Below are positions 12,188 through 24,615 of a stretch of 64,000 bases of DNA, one piece after another. The translations under genes were made by a program, and so were the position numbers. The notes under the pieces are model-generated. The model was given only the letters and a program-made list of their open reading frames with translations, was not told the origin of the DNA and did no database searches. The stretch is from Campylorhamphus procurvoides. Lineage: Eukaryota; Chordata; Aves; Passeriformes; Dendrocolaptidae. Every line of letters begins with the position of its first letter. The first letter of the stretch is position 1. The stretch spans positions 1,178,001 to 1,242,000 of the forward strand of contig WBMV01000128.1 in the NCBI GenBank assembly GCA_013396655.1, in the 5' to 3' direction.

Positions 12188-15100
12188 AGGAATATGTTGG
12201 GCAGTTCACCCAAATGTTCACATGGGGAAGTAGCCACTAGGTAATCCTCCCTACAGTTAGAACACAGCCTAATGTCAGTAGGGGCACAGTATCAGGCCTG
12301 GCTCTGGGTTATGAGGAATTTCAATGCCATTCTGTATCTGTAAGCTGATGTGTTTGTCAAAACACTCTTTGCATCTGCAACATTCTTCTTAGCTGGTCTT
12401 TTGGCTAAAGAACAGAAAACTAGGCCAAAGGACAATTTGTGAACTACAAAGATATAACTACAGATTAAGGAGACTGATGTCTTGTGCAGTCTGATGACTG
12501 CTTCCTTGTAAAATTTCCATTAAAAGTACATTCTACTGGTAGCAAAGGTTCTGAGGGTTTTTTGCTGTTTTTGTTTTTTGGGGGTTTTTTGCTTCTTTTG
12601 GGGATGGTAAATTGCAATTTCATGGATCGGTGAGAAGTAATTTTGCTATGCATCACTACATGTAGAGGATCAGTACAAAAATGAACCAACAAAAAAAAAC
12701 AGGCTAGTTAAAGACATTACTTTAAGGCTTCTTAAAGTAATGAAGTTGCGAAGCTCCTGCAGTTACCGGTTGACAGATGTGTAGCTCTGAAGAAGAGTTA
12801 ATTAATATAGTCAAATAGCTGCACCTTGTGTTCCTTATTATATCTAGTTGTGGACAACACTTCTAGGAATATCTCATTTCCTTTGTCATCCTAGTTGAAG
12901 GGGGAAAATGAGCTCTGATTTAAGATCCTATTTCCCAACAGCTACTTCACAAACTAGCTACTATGCTTAATCAACAATGAGGCTATAAATACACACACCT
13001 TGTTATTTCAATGTTTCACTTGATGGAACATAAGAGGCCACTAGTGGACAGCTGGAATAAGAATGAAGGATTACTGCAGTACCTCCTAGATGACCTGATA
13101 TAATGCAAACTTGATAGAGTAAAAACTGGGGGGAGGGCAATATTTTACTCTCCTGGGTTTCAGTGACATAGACCACATCAGGGCCATTATCCATGATGGA
13201 AATGTAGATATGTTGCCATTTATTAGGAGAGGTAGGCTGTTTAATAAGGAAACAAAAGAAAAGATAGATTGAAACAGCAGGGTCCACCACTTCTGACTGG
13301 ATGGACTATCCCAGGAAAGAACAGCTGATGGACTTCTATGAAAGATGCAACACCACTTTTCCTCACCCAGGTGTGATGTATTCTAACCTGAAGGGACCTT
13401 TATCATCTGAAATATTAATGAGAGGCAACTGAAAACAGAAGATGAGATCTAGCTGCACATAAATAAAATATTATGATAAATATGCCACCTGTAGGTAAGG
13501 TATATAGAGAAGGATATACAAAGGAGGAGGGAGGATATAGAGGGAGGTTATGAAAGTATTCACAGGTAGCAATCCATTTTCTACAGGAAATGAACACTGA
13601 TAGAGCTAAAGTTAATGTCCATATCATCTCTTCAACATATTATGGCATTGACACTCATCGTTGTTGCTATAGCAAAAGAAAGGGTGAAAACAAAATAAAA
13701 AGAGACAAAAAGATCAGTGAAAACGATCCACTTCCTCCCACACATGCCTTTATTACAGAATTTTGCTCTGAATGTTGCTTCCCTTCTGTATATGTTCACA
13801 AGAATTGAGTAGGCAGGGTTTCAAGGGACAGAGCAAATAATGATGCTCTATGAAAACAACTTGCAGAGCCTTAAATTTCTGGAATTTTTTCAATGAAAAA
13901 ATGTCAACTGTTTAGAAAGCCTCACCTTTAATGGGGAAACATCAGGTTCAAAGAAGTGTTTTCTCCCCAGGTAATACATTTGTTTCTTGTGAGCCTAAAG
14001 GAAAAGAGAAAAAGATTTCACAGTAGCCAGTTGCACAGGGACATGATTCATACAGATCTCCCCAAACGTTCCCAAACGTGCTAACCACTGAGTTTTCAGC
14101 AGTTCATTTCTGACTCATGCTGGGAGGAAAATACATTCTGAACTACTTCAAAAATTTAGGATATTTCAAATAACAGGAATGCTATAATCTAGCAAATCCT
14201 AATCTCCAGTCCCAGAGATACAGCAAAAGGATCTAAACTATTCCAAAATCCACTGCTGGCTGTGTAGCATCACATTATATATTTGCAACACTTGCATGGA
14301 CATTCTCTAGAAAATCAGCAGTAACCCCTTTGGAAATTCATTCCTTTCTCTTTGTATCACAGAAGAGCACAAAACATTTTAATCCCTTTTCAGTGTATGA
14401 AAATCTTTCCCTGTTGGGATTTAAAAGAGAAATTAATCCCAGAACAGTGATTCCAATACAATTCACAACCCTCCCGTAAACTCCTCAGCACTGTTTCAGG
14501 AGTAATTGACAATGCAGTTACATTGTTGGTGATATAAAAAGCACCCTACTGCAATATTTCTTCCGTGTCTTATGACTTAAGTGCAGCAGGTATTTGCTGA
14601 AGCAAATAAAACTATCCAGTAAATCCTCTGTAACATCCTGGGGTGGGGAAAAGAGATAATATTTTCAAATGGCTGCTACTGTAGAGCTCTTTTCATGACC
14701 CACCTGGGAAAAAAAGGCCATAGCTAAACTGGATAAGACGACTTCACTTCGTTTCCCTGCAATAAAGATGAAATCATCACTGGGCAACAACACGCTGAAT
14801 TTTAAACTCAGTGCATGGAAAAGATATTTTGAGGGGCATATATCTTTTTCCTTTCGTGCTGATCAATTAGTGAAGCACTCCATCATCAGAGGTCATGATC
14901 ACAAATGCAGATTTAAACTCCAGAATTCACAAGAAGTCACAGGAAATTTTGCTTCCTTACCATTACATTTTTAATAGGTTGGCAGTGTGGCAGAGCCTCA
15001 GTGCTGAACTGCAAACATCAGATTTAAAAATTCCTGCCTGCGCAGCACAGAAGCACGATGCAAAGAGGCTGGGCAGGGGCTGCTATGCAGTGCTCTGGTA

Positions 15101-15821
15101 TCTGGGCCAATACCTAGTTCATCTGCAGACTTTTGCGTCTATTAAGAATAATGAATATTTAAAAGCTCCACCACCAGCTCCAATGGGAAAGAGGAGAGAG
15201 ATCTGATGTTCTGATCTGGCTTCTTATATAGACAGCCTTGAATAACACCATGGCAGTTGTGGCCAACTGCACTGATATTACCAATCATTGAATTAGCAGA
15301 TAATGTTCTCATCACCAGAAGATGCATAACACTGCATGGGTACTCCTACTGAGTATAAGGCTAAAACACTGGGTGTAATGGATGCAGAAGTATTGTCTTC
15401 CATGGGATCAGGATACCCTTTAATAATTATTTTTTTAAACTTAGTTCCGAAGCATGCTGCTAATATGTATTGTAGTGAACCTGTCCTTAAAGGATTCAAT
15501 ACAAAAACCCCATAATATTTGTTGTGCTTTTTTTGGTGTTTAAAACAGAAGCAAAAAAAGGGTTCCTTTACCAAGCTTGGCCATACCTAATTCAGTTTTG
15601 TTTGCATCCTGCTGAGACAATCCCACACCCTTGCAGACAGGATGCAGTTAACTATTAGCATCTGCCAGGGTGAATCAGCAGGATCTATACAACTTCTCAC
15701 TGCAGATGACCACACACTGCAAATCAAGGAAGGCAAGAGAAAAATGCCTGTTTATATCCCTAATTGAGACAAAGTCTAAGTTCCTAAAAATAAGCTGGGT
15801 CATTTTTGGGGGGAAACAATC

Positions 15822-15910
15822 CCAAAAAAACCAAAAACAACTACTAAGACAAAACAAAGCCAAACAACAGGGTTTGGGGGAAAAAAAAAAAGAAAAGAAA
15901 AAGAAAAAGC
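15822..15910. repeat. A-rich low-complexity tract
   Basis: CCAAAAAAACC-like units are followed by a GGGTTTGGGGG interruption and then (AAAAG)-type runs. It is simple sequence without a recognisable parent element. Confidence 0.85.
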
Positions 15911-17415
15911 CAGAGATGGCAAAAGTATATTGCTTCCTTCCAATAAATCACAGGGACACCAGCAAAGCCCAGTAACAACAAGCACTTTAGAACTGTTAGG
16001 TTATATAGTTACTTTTTCCTCTTAAGTAAACAATTACCATTATTAATACTTTAATTAAATAAGTGTGCTATACATAAAGGAATTGATATTCAGTTGGGAA
16101 CAAACATCTTTTCTATAAAGCCTTTGGAAGGTTGGAGTTTTGTTTTGTTGGGTGTGTTTTTCCAGTGAAATTTTTATAAGCACAGAACTAGAGATGACTC
16201 AGAATATTTATGAAGAGAATTGGGATAAATATTTGCGATAAGACAGAAAGGACAAGTTTATTGCAGAGTCCCACAGTTTTATAAAAAATGCTAAAGCTGA
16301 AGCTTGTTGAACTCTGGACATTTTATTAGCAGGCAGAGGCTGGGAATACTAATCACAGAAAACTTGCAGTAAATCTGAGAGATAAACAATAGGGTCAGGG
16401 ACTGAAAATTTCTGGCAGATAAGCTTTGTGCCAGAAATGTTTTAAAGATGGCAAAAAATATTGCAAAACTGTCATGAAATAATAGAAGAGGGTATCACTT
16501 TCTTCCCTGAGAAATCTGTTCTCATTTGGGCATGAATCACCACATACTTGAATGTGAGACCCTCTTCTCCCCAGCTGTAAATTACACAAGTACAGTATCA
16601 CTCACGCAATGCACGTGGGTCCAACCAGCAGCAACAGCTGCCACCAAGTCCTTCCTGGAATTGTTTCCTATCCTGTTCATACAGCAAAAGGTGCCAACAT
16701 GCTGAAACTACATACGCCTTTAACCAGTAAAAAGGAGAAGCTGTTGCACATACATGAACTTTTCACCATTATTTACTTTTGAAAGAGTATTCCAAACAAC
16801 TAATTGGAAAACCACAGCAGAATACAAAGAGGCAAGGAGCTAACATGAAGGTTGTAGTGCATCTGAGCAGTTTGAAAATAGAAATGAGATGTGAATTTCA
16901 CTTACAGTGAAAACCATGGCAATTAAATCATTTTGGTGAACACAATTATTACAATTTTTTCCACAGAGTCACTACATTGAAAACAAATGAGTTTAGATTT
17001 GTAATTAACAAAGTAAAGATATAACTGTATTAACTTTAAATTAATGCTGCTGTTGGACAGATGAGATGTGTTAGTACTAGACACATGAATAAATAATTGG
17101 CATAATTTCAAAAAAAACCATGTGAATTTATTGCAAATCAAGAAATAATTTCAAGGTAATGGGCAGGAAAATAGGAACTAAAGGCGTTCCTCTTAGAGAC
17201 CTGGTGGAGAAAAACAAACAATGTCAGGATGAGAACTCTTGGATTAATTCATAATTAAAGCTGGAATCCTGAAGTCTTTACTGTGAAAATGCATGACTTT
17301 TTAAAAGGACCAAAAAATTGTTGCTCCTGGCGACACCCTCATTGCCAAAAACTTGCACTTCAGCCTGCAATTCCCAAGCTTCAGCTTCCATTTGTCCATT
17401 CCCAGTGTATCTCCC

Positions 17416-18004
17416 TGTTGTGGTTTAACTTCAGCCAGCAACCAAGCACCACACAGCTGCTCACTCACTCCTCTACCAGCAGGATTGGGAAGAGAATTGG
17501 AAGGGTAAAAGCTGGAAAACACATGGGTTGAGGTAAAGACAGTTTACTGGGAAAAGAGGAAGCTGTGCACACAAGCAAATTAAAGCACAGAATTCATTCA
17601 CTGCTTCCCATGAGCAGGCAGGAGTTCAGTCAACTCCAGAAGAGCAGGGCCCCATCATGCAAAACAATGACTTGGGAAGACAAAACACCATCACTCAAAA
17701 TGTCCCCCCTTCCTCCTTTCCCCCACTCCCCATTTTATATACTGAGTATGATGTCATATGATCTGGAATATCCCTTTGGTCAGTTGGGGTCACCTGCCCT
17801 TGCTCTGTCTCTTCCCAACCTCCCATGCATCCCCAGTCTCCTTACAAGCATGACAATATGAAAAGCAGGAAAGACCTTGGCTCTGTGTAAGCATTGCTCA
17901 GCAATAACAAAAACATTAACTGTATGTTCAGCTCAAATCCAGGACACAGCCCCGTGCCAGCCACTGTGAAGAAAATTAACTCCACCCCAGCCAAAACCAG
18001 CACA
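17416..18004 (-). mobile_element. Solo LTR of an avian endogenous retrovirus
   Basis: This 589-bp element is read on the minus strand. It begins TGTGCTGGTTTTGGCTGG and ends AGTTAAACCACAACA, giving the TG...CA termini of an LTR. I recognise the sequence as a widespread bird LTR; the family name is not certain to me. On the minus strand a TATATAAAA box lies at 17733-17741. The polyadenylation signal, ATTAAA in better copies as I recall them, is AGTAAA here at 17543-17548. The flanks CTCCC (17411-17415) and CTCCT (18005-18009) match at four of five bases, consistent with a decayed 5-bp target-site duplication. No gag, pol or env sequence adjoins it, so the internal region was probably lost by LTR-LTR recombination. 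It could still carry promoter or enhancer activity, but nothing here shows that. Confidence 0.9.
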
Positions 18005-18139
18005 CTCCTAAATCCACCAATTTTGCTGTGAGACAGCTTCTTGCTGCATAGGTACTATGTCTACTTTTAAATGTCACTGCAGTGAACTAGATTTCATATT
18101 TTGCTCTCTTGCAAGAAATACTATGATGAAGTGTCAGAA
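18005..18139. other. Short spacer between LTR and old CR1 piece
   Basis: Unique AT-rich sequence with no recognised feature. Confidence 0.5.
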
Positions 18140-18290
18140 AAGACCCTTGTAGCTGTCTTCTGAACTCTTCCCAGCTAGTCAACATACTTGTATGTTAAGT
18201 GTGGACAACACAATTGCACTGAGTATTCTGGTAGTATTTTCATTAATGCCAGAACACCAAAACAGTAATAGCATGGCTCTATTTTCATTC
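18140..18290 (-). mobile_element. Ancient CR1 LINE fragment
   Basis: Read in minus orientation, the segment matches the order of the amniote CR1 region upstream of the 3' UTR. The plus strand shows a CTTCTGAACTCTTCCCAG block, then a degraded CATACTTGTATGTTAAGTGTGG block, then an AATTGCACTGAGTATTCTGG block. In good copies these correspond to the TCTGGACTCTCTCC, GAAATGTGG and ACAATACTCCAG motifs. The frame is destroyed. It sits just beyond the solo LTR and is clearly older than it. Confidence 0.5.
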
Positions 18291-18565
18291 AATGTGCAGC
18301 CCACTGAAATTTGCTAATACCTCACTTGCCATTTCTGGCACCAGCCCATACTGGGAGCTCAGTTCAAGCTCACAGTCACTGCACCTCCTGGGACCCTGAG
18401 CAATTGCCCCCATACCTACCCAGCCATGCCAGGCAAGCAAGGGCTGCTCACTGCTCATTGGCCCTCATCTCTGGCTGTAGTTCACATGTCATTTTGGGAA
18501 GACCATCTTCTCCCATGATAACCCTGATACTTCTAAATAGCTCATCTGTCTTGGCTTAACACTTC
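18291..18565. other. Unassigned stretch between CR1 pieces
   Basis: It is somewhat GC-richer than its surroundings and may continue the old CR1 body, but I cannot align it with confidence. No gene is seen. Confidence 0.4.
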
Positions 18566-18715
18566 ACACAGAATCACAGAATTCGCTGAGTTGGAAGGGA
18601 CCCACAAGGATTATCGAGTCCAACTCTTAGCCCTGCACAGGACCATCTCCACGTCATTAACTTCTTGTTCAATGAAACTCTGTCAGCAATTATATTGTTC
18701 AACACTGGTAAAATT
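18566..18715 (-). mobile_element. CR1 LINE 3' end
   Basis: The plus strand begins CACAGAATCACAGAATTCG and continues GAGTTGGAAGGGACCC. This is the reverse complement of the CR1 terminus (GGGTCCCTTCCAACTC followed by the ATTCTGTGATTCTGTG tail). The following GAGTCCAACTCTTAGCCCTGCACAGGACC and the trace AATGAAACTCTGTCAGC are CR1 3' UTR and ORF2-end sequence. The body fades into an A-run near 18717. The CAACTC variant just before the tail is shared with the large CR1 ending at 60948, so the two are probably of the same or a closely related subfamily. It is 5'-truncated, as most CR1 copies are. Confidence 0.85.
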
Positions 18716-20969
18716 AAAAAAAAAAAAGCCAAACACAAGAATGTGGGCTTCCTCACCCAATCTTCTTCATCTCCCACCCTCAATAAGGACAGGAATAATC
18801 ATTTCAAACAAAGCATCTGACCTTGTGCATTGAAACATATTAATTATTACATTTTAATTCATCTAATATATGCTATAAATATATGCAATATTGATTTCAC
18901 TTGGTAGTAATTATTTTTCTAATCAGAATGTCACTCTGCCAAAAGTCAGTTGTTTTACTGGAGTCTGTGACAAGCGTGTTGCCTTTATCACATGGATTTG
19001 TAATTTAATTAAAACTGATACCAAAGAAATAAATGATCTGTTTATTATAAAACCATGTTGAATAACACTCATTAGAATGAAGGGATTACAGCTTACATTG
19101 ATTGTTATCATTTTTTTCATGATTTGTTGAGGACTGATAAAACGCCAGCCAATTGAAAGCTACCTAGTGCAGCCTGTCAATTTATAAACAAACAGACACA
19201 ACATTAGCTTCTATTGTGTCCCCCATATCTTCTGTAACACTCCCAGAGATGCTGAACTCAAGTGGTTTGGAGAACTGCTCAGCCAGTTGTTTCAGCACTC
19301 TCAGCTGCATTGCAGAATTGCTGTGTTCAATTGGAGTGGCAGCTGCTTACCAACAATGCTGCTCACATACACCACCACATCTCTAGGCATTTGCTCTTCC
19401 CTCTGGGTACTGGCATTTAGATTTGTGCATTTGCTGACTAGGTGAAGGAAGGAGAGAATGATACAACACTTCTGTTCTTACAAGGGAAACAAAAGGCAAC
19501 ACTTTCAAATTTTTCCAGTGGAACTCAGCTCCCAAAATTCAAATCAGTACACATCCTCTTTCCTTTCTTGAAAATAATTGAAGAACAGTGAGTAGCTTTG
19601 GGAAAAAGAAAAATATCCACAACAAAGAAACTCAAACCCAAGAGGACAAACACGAGAGGTGAGAGTAAGTAGCACAGGAGGAGACAGGTTGGTAACAAGC
19701 AGCAGCTGTGCAGGCCCCCGGGAAATCCCTGTGATTGAATCACCACTATTGACCTCCCAGCCAGGGCTAAAGCACATGGCAAGGAAGGGCATCCTTTGGG
19801 AAACAGAAACCTTTGCTGTGCTGCCAGCCTGAAACCTTTCTCATTACTGTTAGTCATCTCCAGCAGCCATGTACAGCTCCATATTTCACCCTCATGAAGG
19901 AATGTGACACTTGTCTAAAAACTTTCCAAGGATGACGACATGCACATGGTCACTCCTATGAGTACAAAAATCAGACTGAAGAGTAAGTGCAGTAAATATG
20001 CCTTCTCTGATCTTGGGATTATGGAACTCAGCCAAGAACTGAAGTTCCCGTCAACACTGATGAAAGATACAAATTTTACAGTATGAGAAGGACATGAGGT
20101 GAGTGGACGCCAAATAAATAATGATATGCACCAGCAAAGGTCAAAGAACTCAAAAGTCTATCAGGAAACAAGCAAATAAATGACCAGAGTAGCTTTACTG
20201 CATCAATAGAAACGTGGGCTCTCAGCATATTGTTATAGTGTACCATTTTAAGGATCTTGACTATCTCTCCAGATCGAGAGAGAATAGTAACGCCTGAGAA
20301 TGCTAACACATTTTACAAGAAGGTTTCAAAATGCTGTAAACAAAAAATATAGAGATAATGCTCCAGATCTAAATTCTAAAACTGAATCATAGTAGACAGA
20401 CATTACAAAGTACCCATCACTGTGATCTAGATGCACCTTTTCTAAAATTCATGTCAAAGTAATACGTGCATAGACAGAGAGAGCTAACCATAGCTTTTAA
20501 TATGCAAACTAAAACACATAGCCTATTTTGCCAGAAGGATGTGGCTAGTCTAAGATGTTTCAGAACAGAAACCAGCAGTCTAAGCAGTGTAGGTATTGCA
20601 TACTTTCATCTGACTGTTACCTTGAAAACTATGGGACCATGGAGCTTCCATATTCAGATTATTATCAGAACTTCAGCCAGATTAAAACAGAATACTACAT
20701 TTGCCAAACCTCAAGGTAGCTAGAAAATAGCCTAAAATATTTAGATGCTGGTACTGACTCTCTCCCAGTCACATTGAGAGTTTTTACTGATCACCGCATT
20801 TCTTCCAAAGTCCAGGAACAAAAATGTGTTCCTTGTGTACCCAGAGGTTTGAGTCACTTTCACAATCATATGGCAAATGAATGATCTTAGCTGAGGGACC
20901 ACTCCCAGTTCCTACCAAGTAAGGGCCCAGACTGCTGTGGCAACACAAGAGAAAGAGAGCTCTCTCCTG
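18716..20969. other. Gene-free stretch
   Basis: No supported gene or repeat. A minus-strand open frame at 19525-19857 encodes a hydrophobic stretch, but it lacks any recognisable family and is of chance length. The interval 18840-18910 is very AT-rich. Confidence 0.6.
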
Positions 20970-21230
20970 AGTCCAGATGAGGGTCACCAAGATGATGAGA
21001 GGGATGGAGCACCTCTCCTATGAGGAAAGGCTTCGAGAATTTGGTTTGTTCAGCCTGGAAAAGACAAGGCTTTGGGGTGACCTAATTGTGGCCTTCCATC
21101 CCTAAAGGTCTTCAAGGCAAGGCTGGATGGGGTCCTGAGCAACGCGGTCTGGTGGAAGGTGCCCATGGCAGGGGGGCTGGAACTAGATGATCTATACGGT
21201 CCCTTCCAATCCAAACCATTCTGTGATTCT
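20970..21230 (+). mobile_element. CR1 LINE 3' end with internal deletion
   Basis: This reads as CR1 on the plus strand. A body segment (GATGATGAGAGGGATGGAGC, CCTATGAGGAAAGGCTTCGAG, TTCAGCCTGGAAAAGACAAGG) encodes the [18 protein letters not shown] motif of the ORF2 C-terminus. It then jumps at about 21102 to the last part of ORF2 and the 3' UTR (GGTCTTCAAGGCAAGGCTGG, CTAGATGATC, GGTCCCTTCCAATCC), ending ATTCTGTGATTCT. The jump removes roughly 200 bp compared with intact copies, so this copy was shortened after or during insertion. It has no coding capacity. Confidence 0.92.
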
Positions 21231-24200
21231 CTTCATGTCCTCACAATCACAGCCCAGTCTTTCAAAACTTAACATGTAGTCAGTCATGCACACAGCAGTA
21301 CCTTTACCATTGTCACACGCACAGCTTTACCTATGTGCCACACACCATCAAAACAGCACAGTGAGGCTGAACCTGTGAACAAAAACACTGGGGGATAAAT
21401 CTGTTGAGAGATGAAGACAAAAAGATGTCTCCCTGCATTGCAAAGAGCCTAATTCTGACACCTGATCAGTGGATCTCACAGAGTTTCCTGAAAACAAACA
21501 GGTTTCACTTACTTTCAAAAGCATCACCTAAATAGTCTTTGTATCCCAAAACCAGTGTAATTTTCTCTGTTGGAAGTAGGAAAAGGGCTGACAAGCACAC
21601 CACTTTTACCCAGTTCCAGCCTCTGATGGAATTTTGCATGACTACCTGCAGGAGCACCCAGGAGAGTCCTGTGCTTGTCAAACCAGCTGTGAAATCCTGA
21701 GCTAAACAAAGAAAGGTCAAACATTTTCTGCATGGACACTGACGTCACCTTTTCACAAGGATCAGTCTTGTCACATTTTTTTTTTCTGTTGTTCTCCCTT
21801 ACAATGATGCCATATTTCAACTATCACAAGGAAAAAAAATAGTAACAGCCTGTAGGCCAGAACAACATTACAATGGAGTGGCAACCTGACACGCTGGAGA
21901 GAGGTACAGCTCTTCTCCTTCCTGTCAGCTGGCACCAAGGAAAGCATAGTCCCCAGGAATGACGTCCTGTTTTACATCACATGTAACCTCTGCAACCAAA
22001 ACTGAGGCAGGAGTGGTTCAAGAGCTCGAGTGTGTTTTGGATCAGTGCCCTGCCAAAGCAACAGCAGTACTGCAGGAAGGTGAGAGAGAAGGTGGAAATG
22101 TAAATCTGCAATCAAGACCAGCAGGGACAGGTGGGATTCCAGTTAGTTATTCTAACTTGTGGGCGACTGCGTCTGCAAATGAAAGAGATGATGAAAAGCC
22201 TATTGAAGTTCAGTGAAAGTACCATTATAAGAGAGGAATAACAAAAAATAGTCTTATCTGTGTCCTTCACATTCCCTAATGTCATCCTTATAACTTTCAT
22301 GCTCCACAAGGTGTTTCCTTCTCTTTATTTCCAACACCTAAACACTGCACTGAATTAACCTGCAGCTATGTACAGACTAGTGCCTATATGATTAGTCAAG
22401 ATTTGAACCTGCAATTATCAGCATTACTTCTCATTTTGAGTAGTCTGGAGGTTTTTCCTCACAAAATGTTCCTTTTTCATCTTCCAAGCTAGCTCAGAAT
22501 ATTTAAAATACATTTCTCTCTTCTCTGACCATATTATTTCTAAAAAAACAAACAAACAAGGAATCAAGTGCTATAAAAACAGCTTGGAAAAACTACAGTA
22601 GTTTTCATTTTATTCTTCCAATAAATACTCCTGTCAGTATTGATTAATACTGAATAGTTAATACTACATCATTTTAAGTGCTACAGTAAAAATTACTAAG
22701 CACAGAGAAAACCCACTGTTTCTGATGGCAGATGGTATTGGTTGTTGTTGCCTCATGGGAAGGACTTCAAAAACAACCTGTAGTTGCATGTATATTTACT
22801 GACTATTCAGACAAAACCTTGAGTAGATTATCCACTGTATTAAACTAAAGTGGATATTGTCACCAGAATATTTGTCTGGGGTTTTCCTATTGTACGATCA
22901 TTATTGTGTTAAAACCTTTGTGAATTTATTTCATGGTAAAATGCAAAACCAGGAGGAAAACGGTATGATTTATCTATCTGTAAGGTAATTATCTGCAGAC
23001 AGACAGCTGGTTTGTAGTAGACCATACTTTTCCCTTAAATCCGTAAGTCAGATCTCAGGTCCAATATTCTGCCCCCTTCTAAAAAACATCACAGACTATC
23101 AAGGGTATAGTGCATATTCGAGGGCTCTACAGAAGTGCATCCAGTGAAATACTGCTGGACCAGCAAGGAAACCAGGAGTGCTGCATCAGCAAGCAAAACC
23201 CAGTCTTTCTCCTAAAGGTATATGCAATATGTGCAATTCAGCACAGCATCTTTGCTGTGATTTCCTTCCAGTTCCATGTACAATAGAGTGAAAAGGAGTT
23301 ATCCCCTTGTGTGGAAAAGCCATGCAAGAGGAAGTAATCTTGTATCTGTTCATATATATTTTTGTATTTCCATGTTTACTATGGCAAATATACAAAACTG
23401 TGTTTTGTTACCCTATTACCATGTGATAAATGTTTATTTCCTTCTAGCTTCATGGTAAGTATAGCACCTAGCACACCTGATTATTACAGCCTGCAATCAT
23501 CACCATAGGAAGCTACATTCCAAAATTGTTCATGGCAGACAACTCCCCCAGTCCCAGGTCCTTCCTCATTAAGACACAATTAGTATGATAAATGGGGAGG
23601 GTTATTTGGTTACAGGCAATAATGACACTGGTTTCTCATCACAAAATGGGGAGAAATAATTAAATATTACAACAAATGGTTTAATAATTAATAATAATAC
23701 CTCAGTCACCTGAAAATAAAGCAGAAGTCCATCCAGGTGTTCATTACCAGCTGCAGTTCAAAGCCAACATGGCCTTAACCTCAAAATAGCTATCTGAATT
23801 AATGTAGTAAGCAGAAGGATGAAATCATGCTTGTCCTTGACAGAAGTGCTGCAAGGTGCTTGAGACTCAGTATGTACAGTCAAGCTGAAGCTGGAGTTGG
23901 TAATCATTCTGCCTAAAGCAGCTGCAGTCTGAGGTGGCTGTGAGTGCATCCTCAGTGGCTCCCTAATTCTTAAGTACCATCAAGGTCAGCACCTCACTGC
24001 CCACAGAGTGGCCTAAACGGCACTTGAGGATCCAATTTTTTAATATACATCGAATTAAGGAAGACTGTTCTGAGATGTGTGGTCAGTACTAGGTTAAATA
24101 AAAAGGGATTCACTTTTCTGTCAACTTAATTACAAATACAGCATTATGTAATCTCATTTAATTGTACCCTTCACCCCTTTAACATCCTCAGTCTTCTGCC

Positions 24201-24307
24201 TCAAGCCATCTCTCCTCAGGAAACACCTCCTGCTGACTGAAACTGCCTTCTGATAATTAAGCTCAATATCCTCTTTTCTCCCAGGGGTACACGAGACTAT
24301 GTCAGTG
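21231..24307. other. Gene-free stretch
   Basis: No supported gene or recognised repeat. A minus-strand segment at 21513-21566 is bounded by a good acceptor (pyrimidine-rich run ending CTTCCAACAG) and the donor GAAA|GTAAGTG, and is open in one frame. This is discussed as a low-confidence observation only. Confidence 0.6.
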
Positions 24308-24615
24308 TCATAGAAATCAAATGCAACAGGGCTCAGCAGCACCTCAAGAGGGTCACCTAATTCACCTCTTCGTCCCAAAGGCAGGATCAACTTCTTCTAA
24401 ATTGTTCTTGACAGAAGTTCATTTAATCTGCTCTTAAATCCTCCAGCGGCTCCACAGCCTCCCTCAGCAATCCAATCTGTGATCAGCCTCCTTTACCATT
24501 AGAAAACTTCTCCAAAAGCTCAGACTACATTTCCTTTACTGTGATTTAGCCTATCACTTCTTGTGCCAGTCTATCGAAGGTACAACTGCATCAAGTCAGA
24601 GAATTTTTCTTGACT
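24308..24615 (-). mobile_element. Ancient CR1 LINE 3' end
   Basis: On the plus strand the segment starts TCATAGAAATC and continues ACCTCAAGAGGGTCACCTAA, GGCAGGATCAACTT, CTCCACAGCCTCCCTCAGCA, and CTTTACCATTAGAAAACTTC, then ACTTCTTGTGCCAGTCTAT. This is the same order of blocks as the 3' UTR and ORF2 end of old amniote CR1 elements read in reverse. Divergence is high, with every reading frame broken. It is clearly older than the CR1 copies at 21.0, 28.6 and 30.9 kb. The element may extend further right, but I cannot align beyond about 24615. Confidence 0.72.

Larger units (their letters stand above)
4501..17415. other. Long gene-free unique stretch
   Basis: About 12.9 kb contain no supported gene and no recognised interspersed repeat. 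Simple features inside are listed separately: (AC)10 at 5398-5417, a 19-bp tandem pair at 6153-6190, and A-rich tracts at 12105-12187 and 15822-15910. A small tandem CCCAAACGT pair lies at 14061-14079. The open frames here are all about 100 codons or fewer, and none shows a domain I recognise. Two minus-strand segments, 13926-13994 and 14704-14756, look like tiny exons by splice signals only. Confidence 0.6.

Noticed and set aside
23448..23454. Possible 7-nt microexon (TTCCTTCTAG, CTTCATG, GTAAGTAT)
   Set aside because: A coincidence of acceptor and donor strings with no flanking gene structure.
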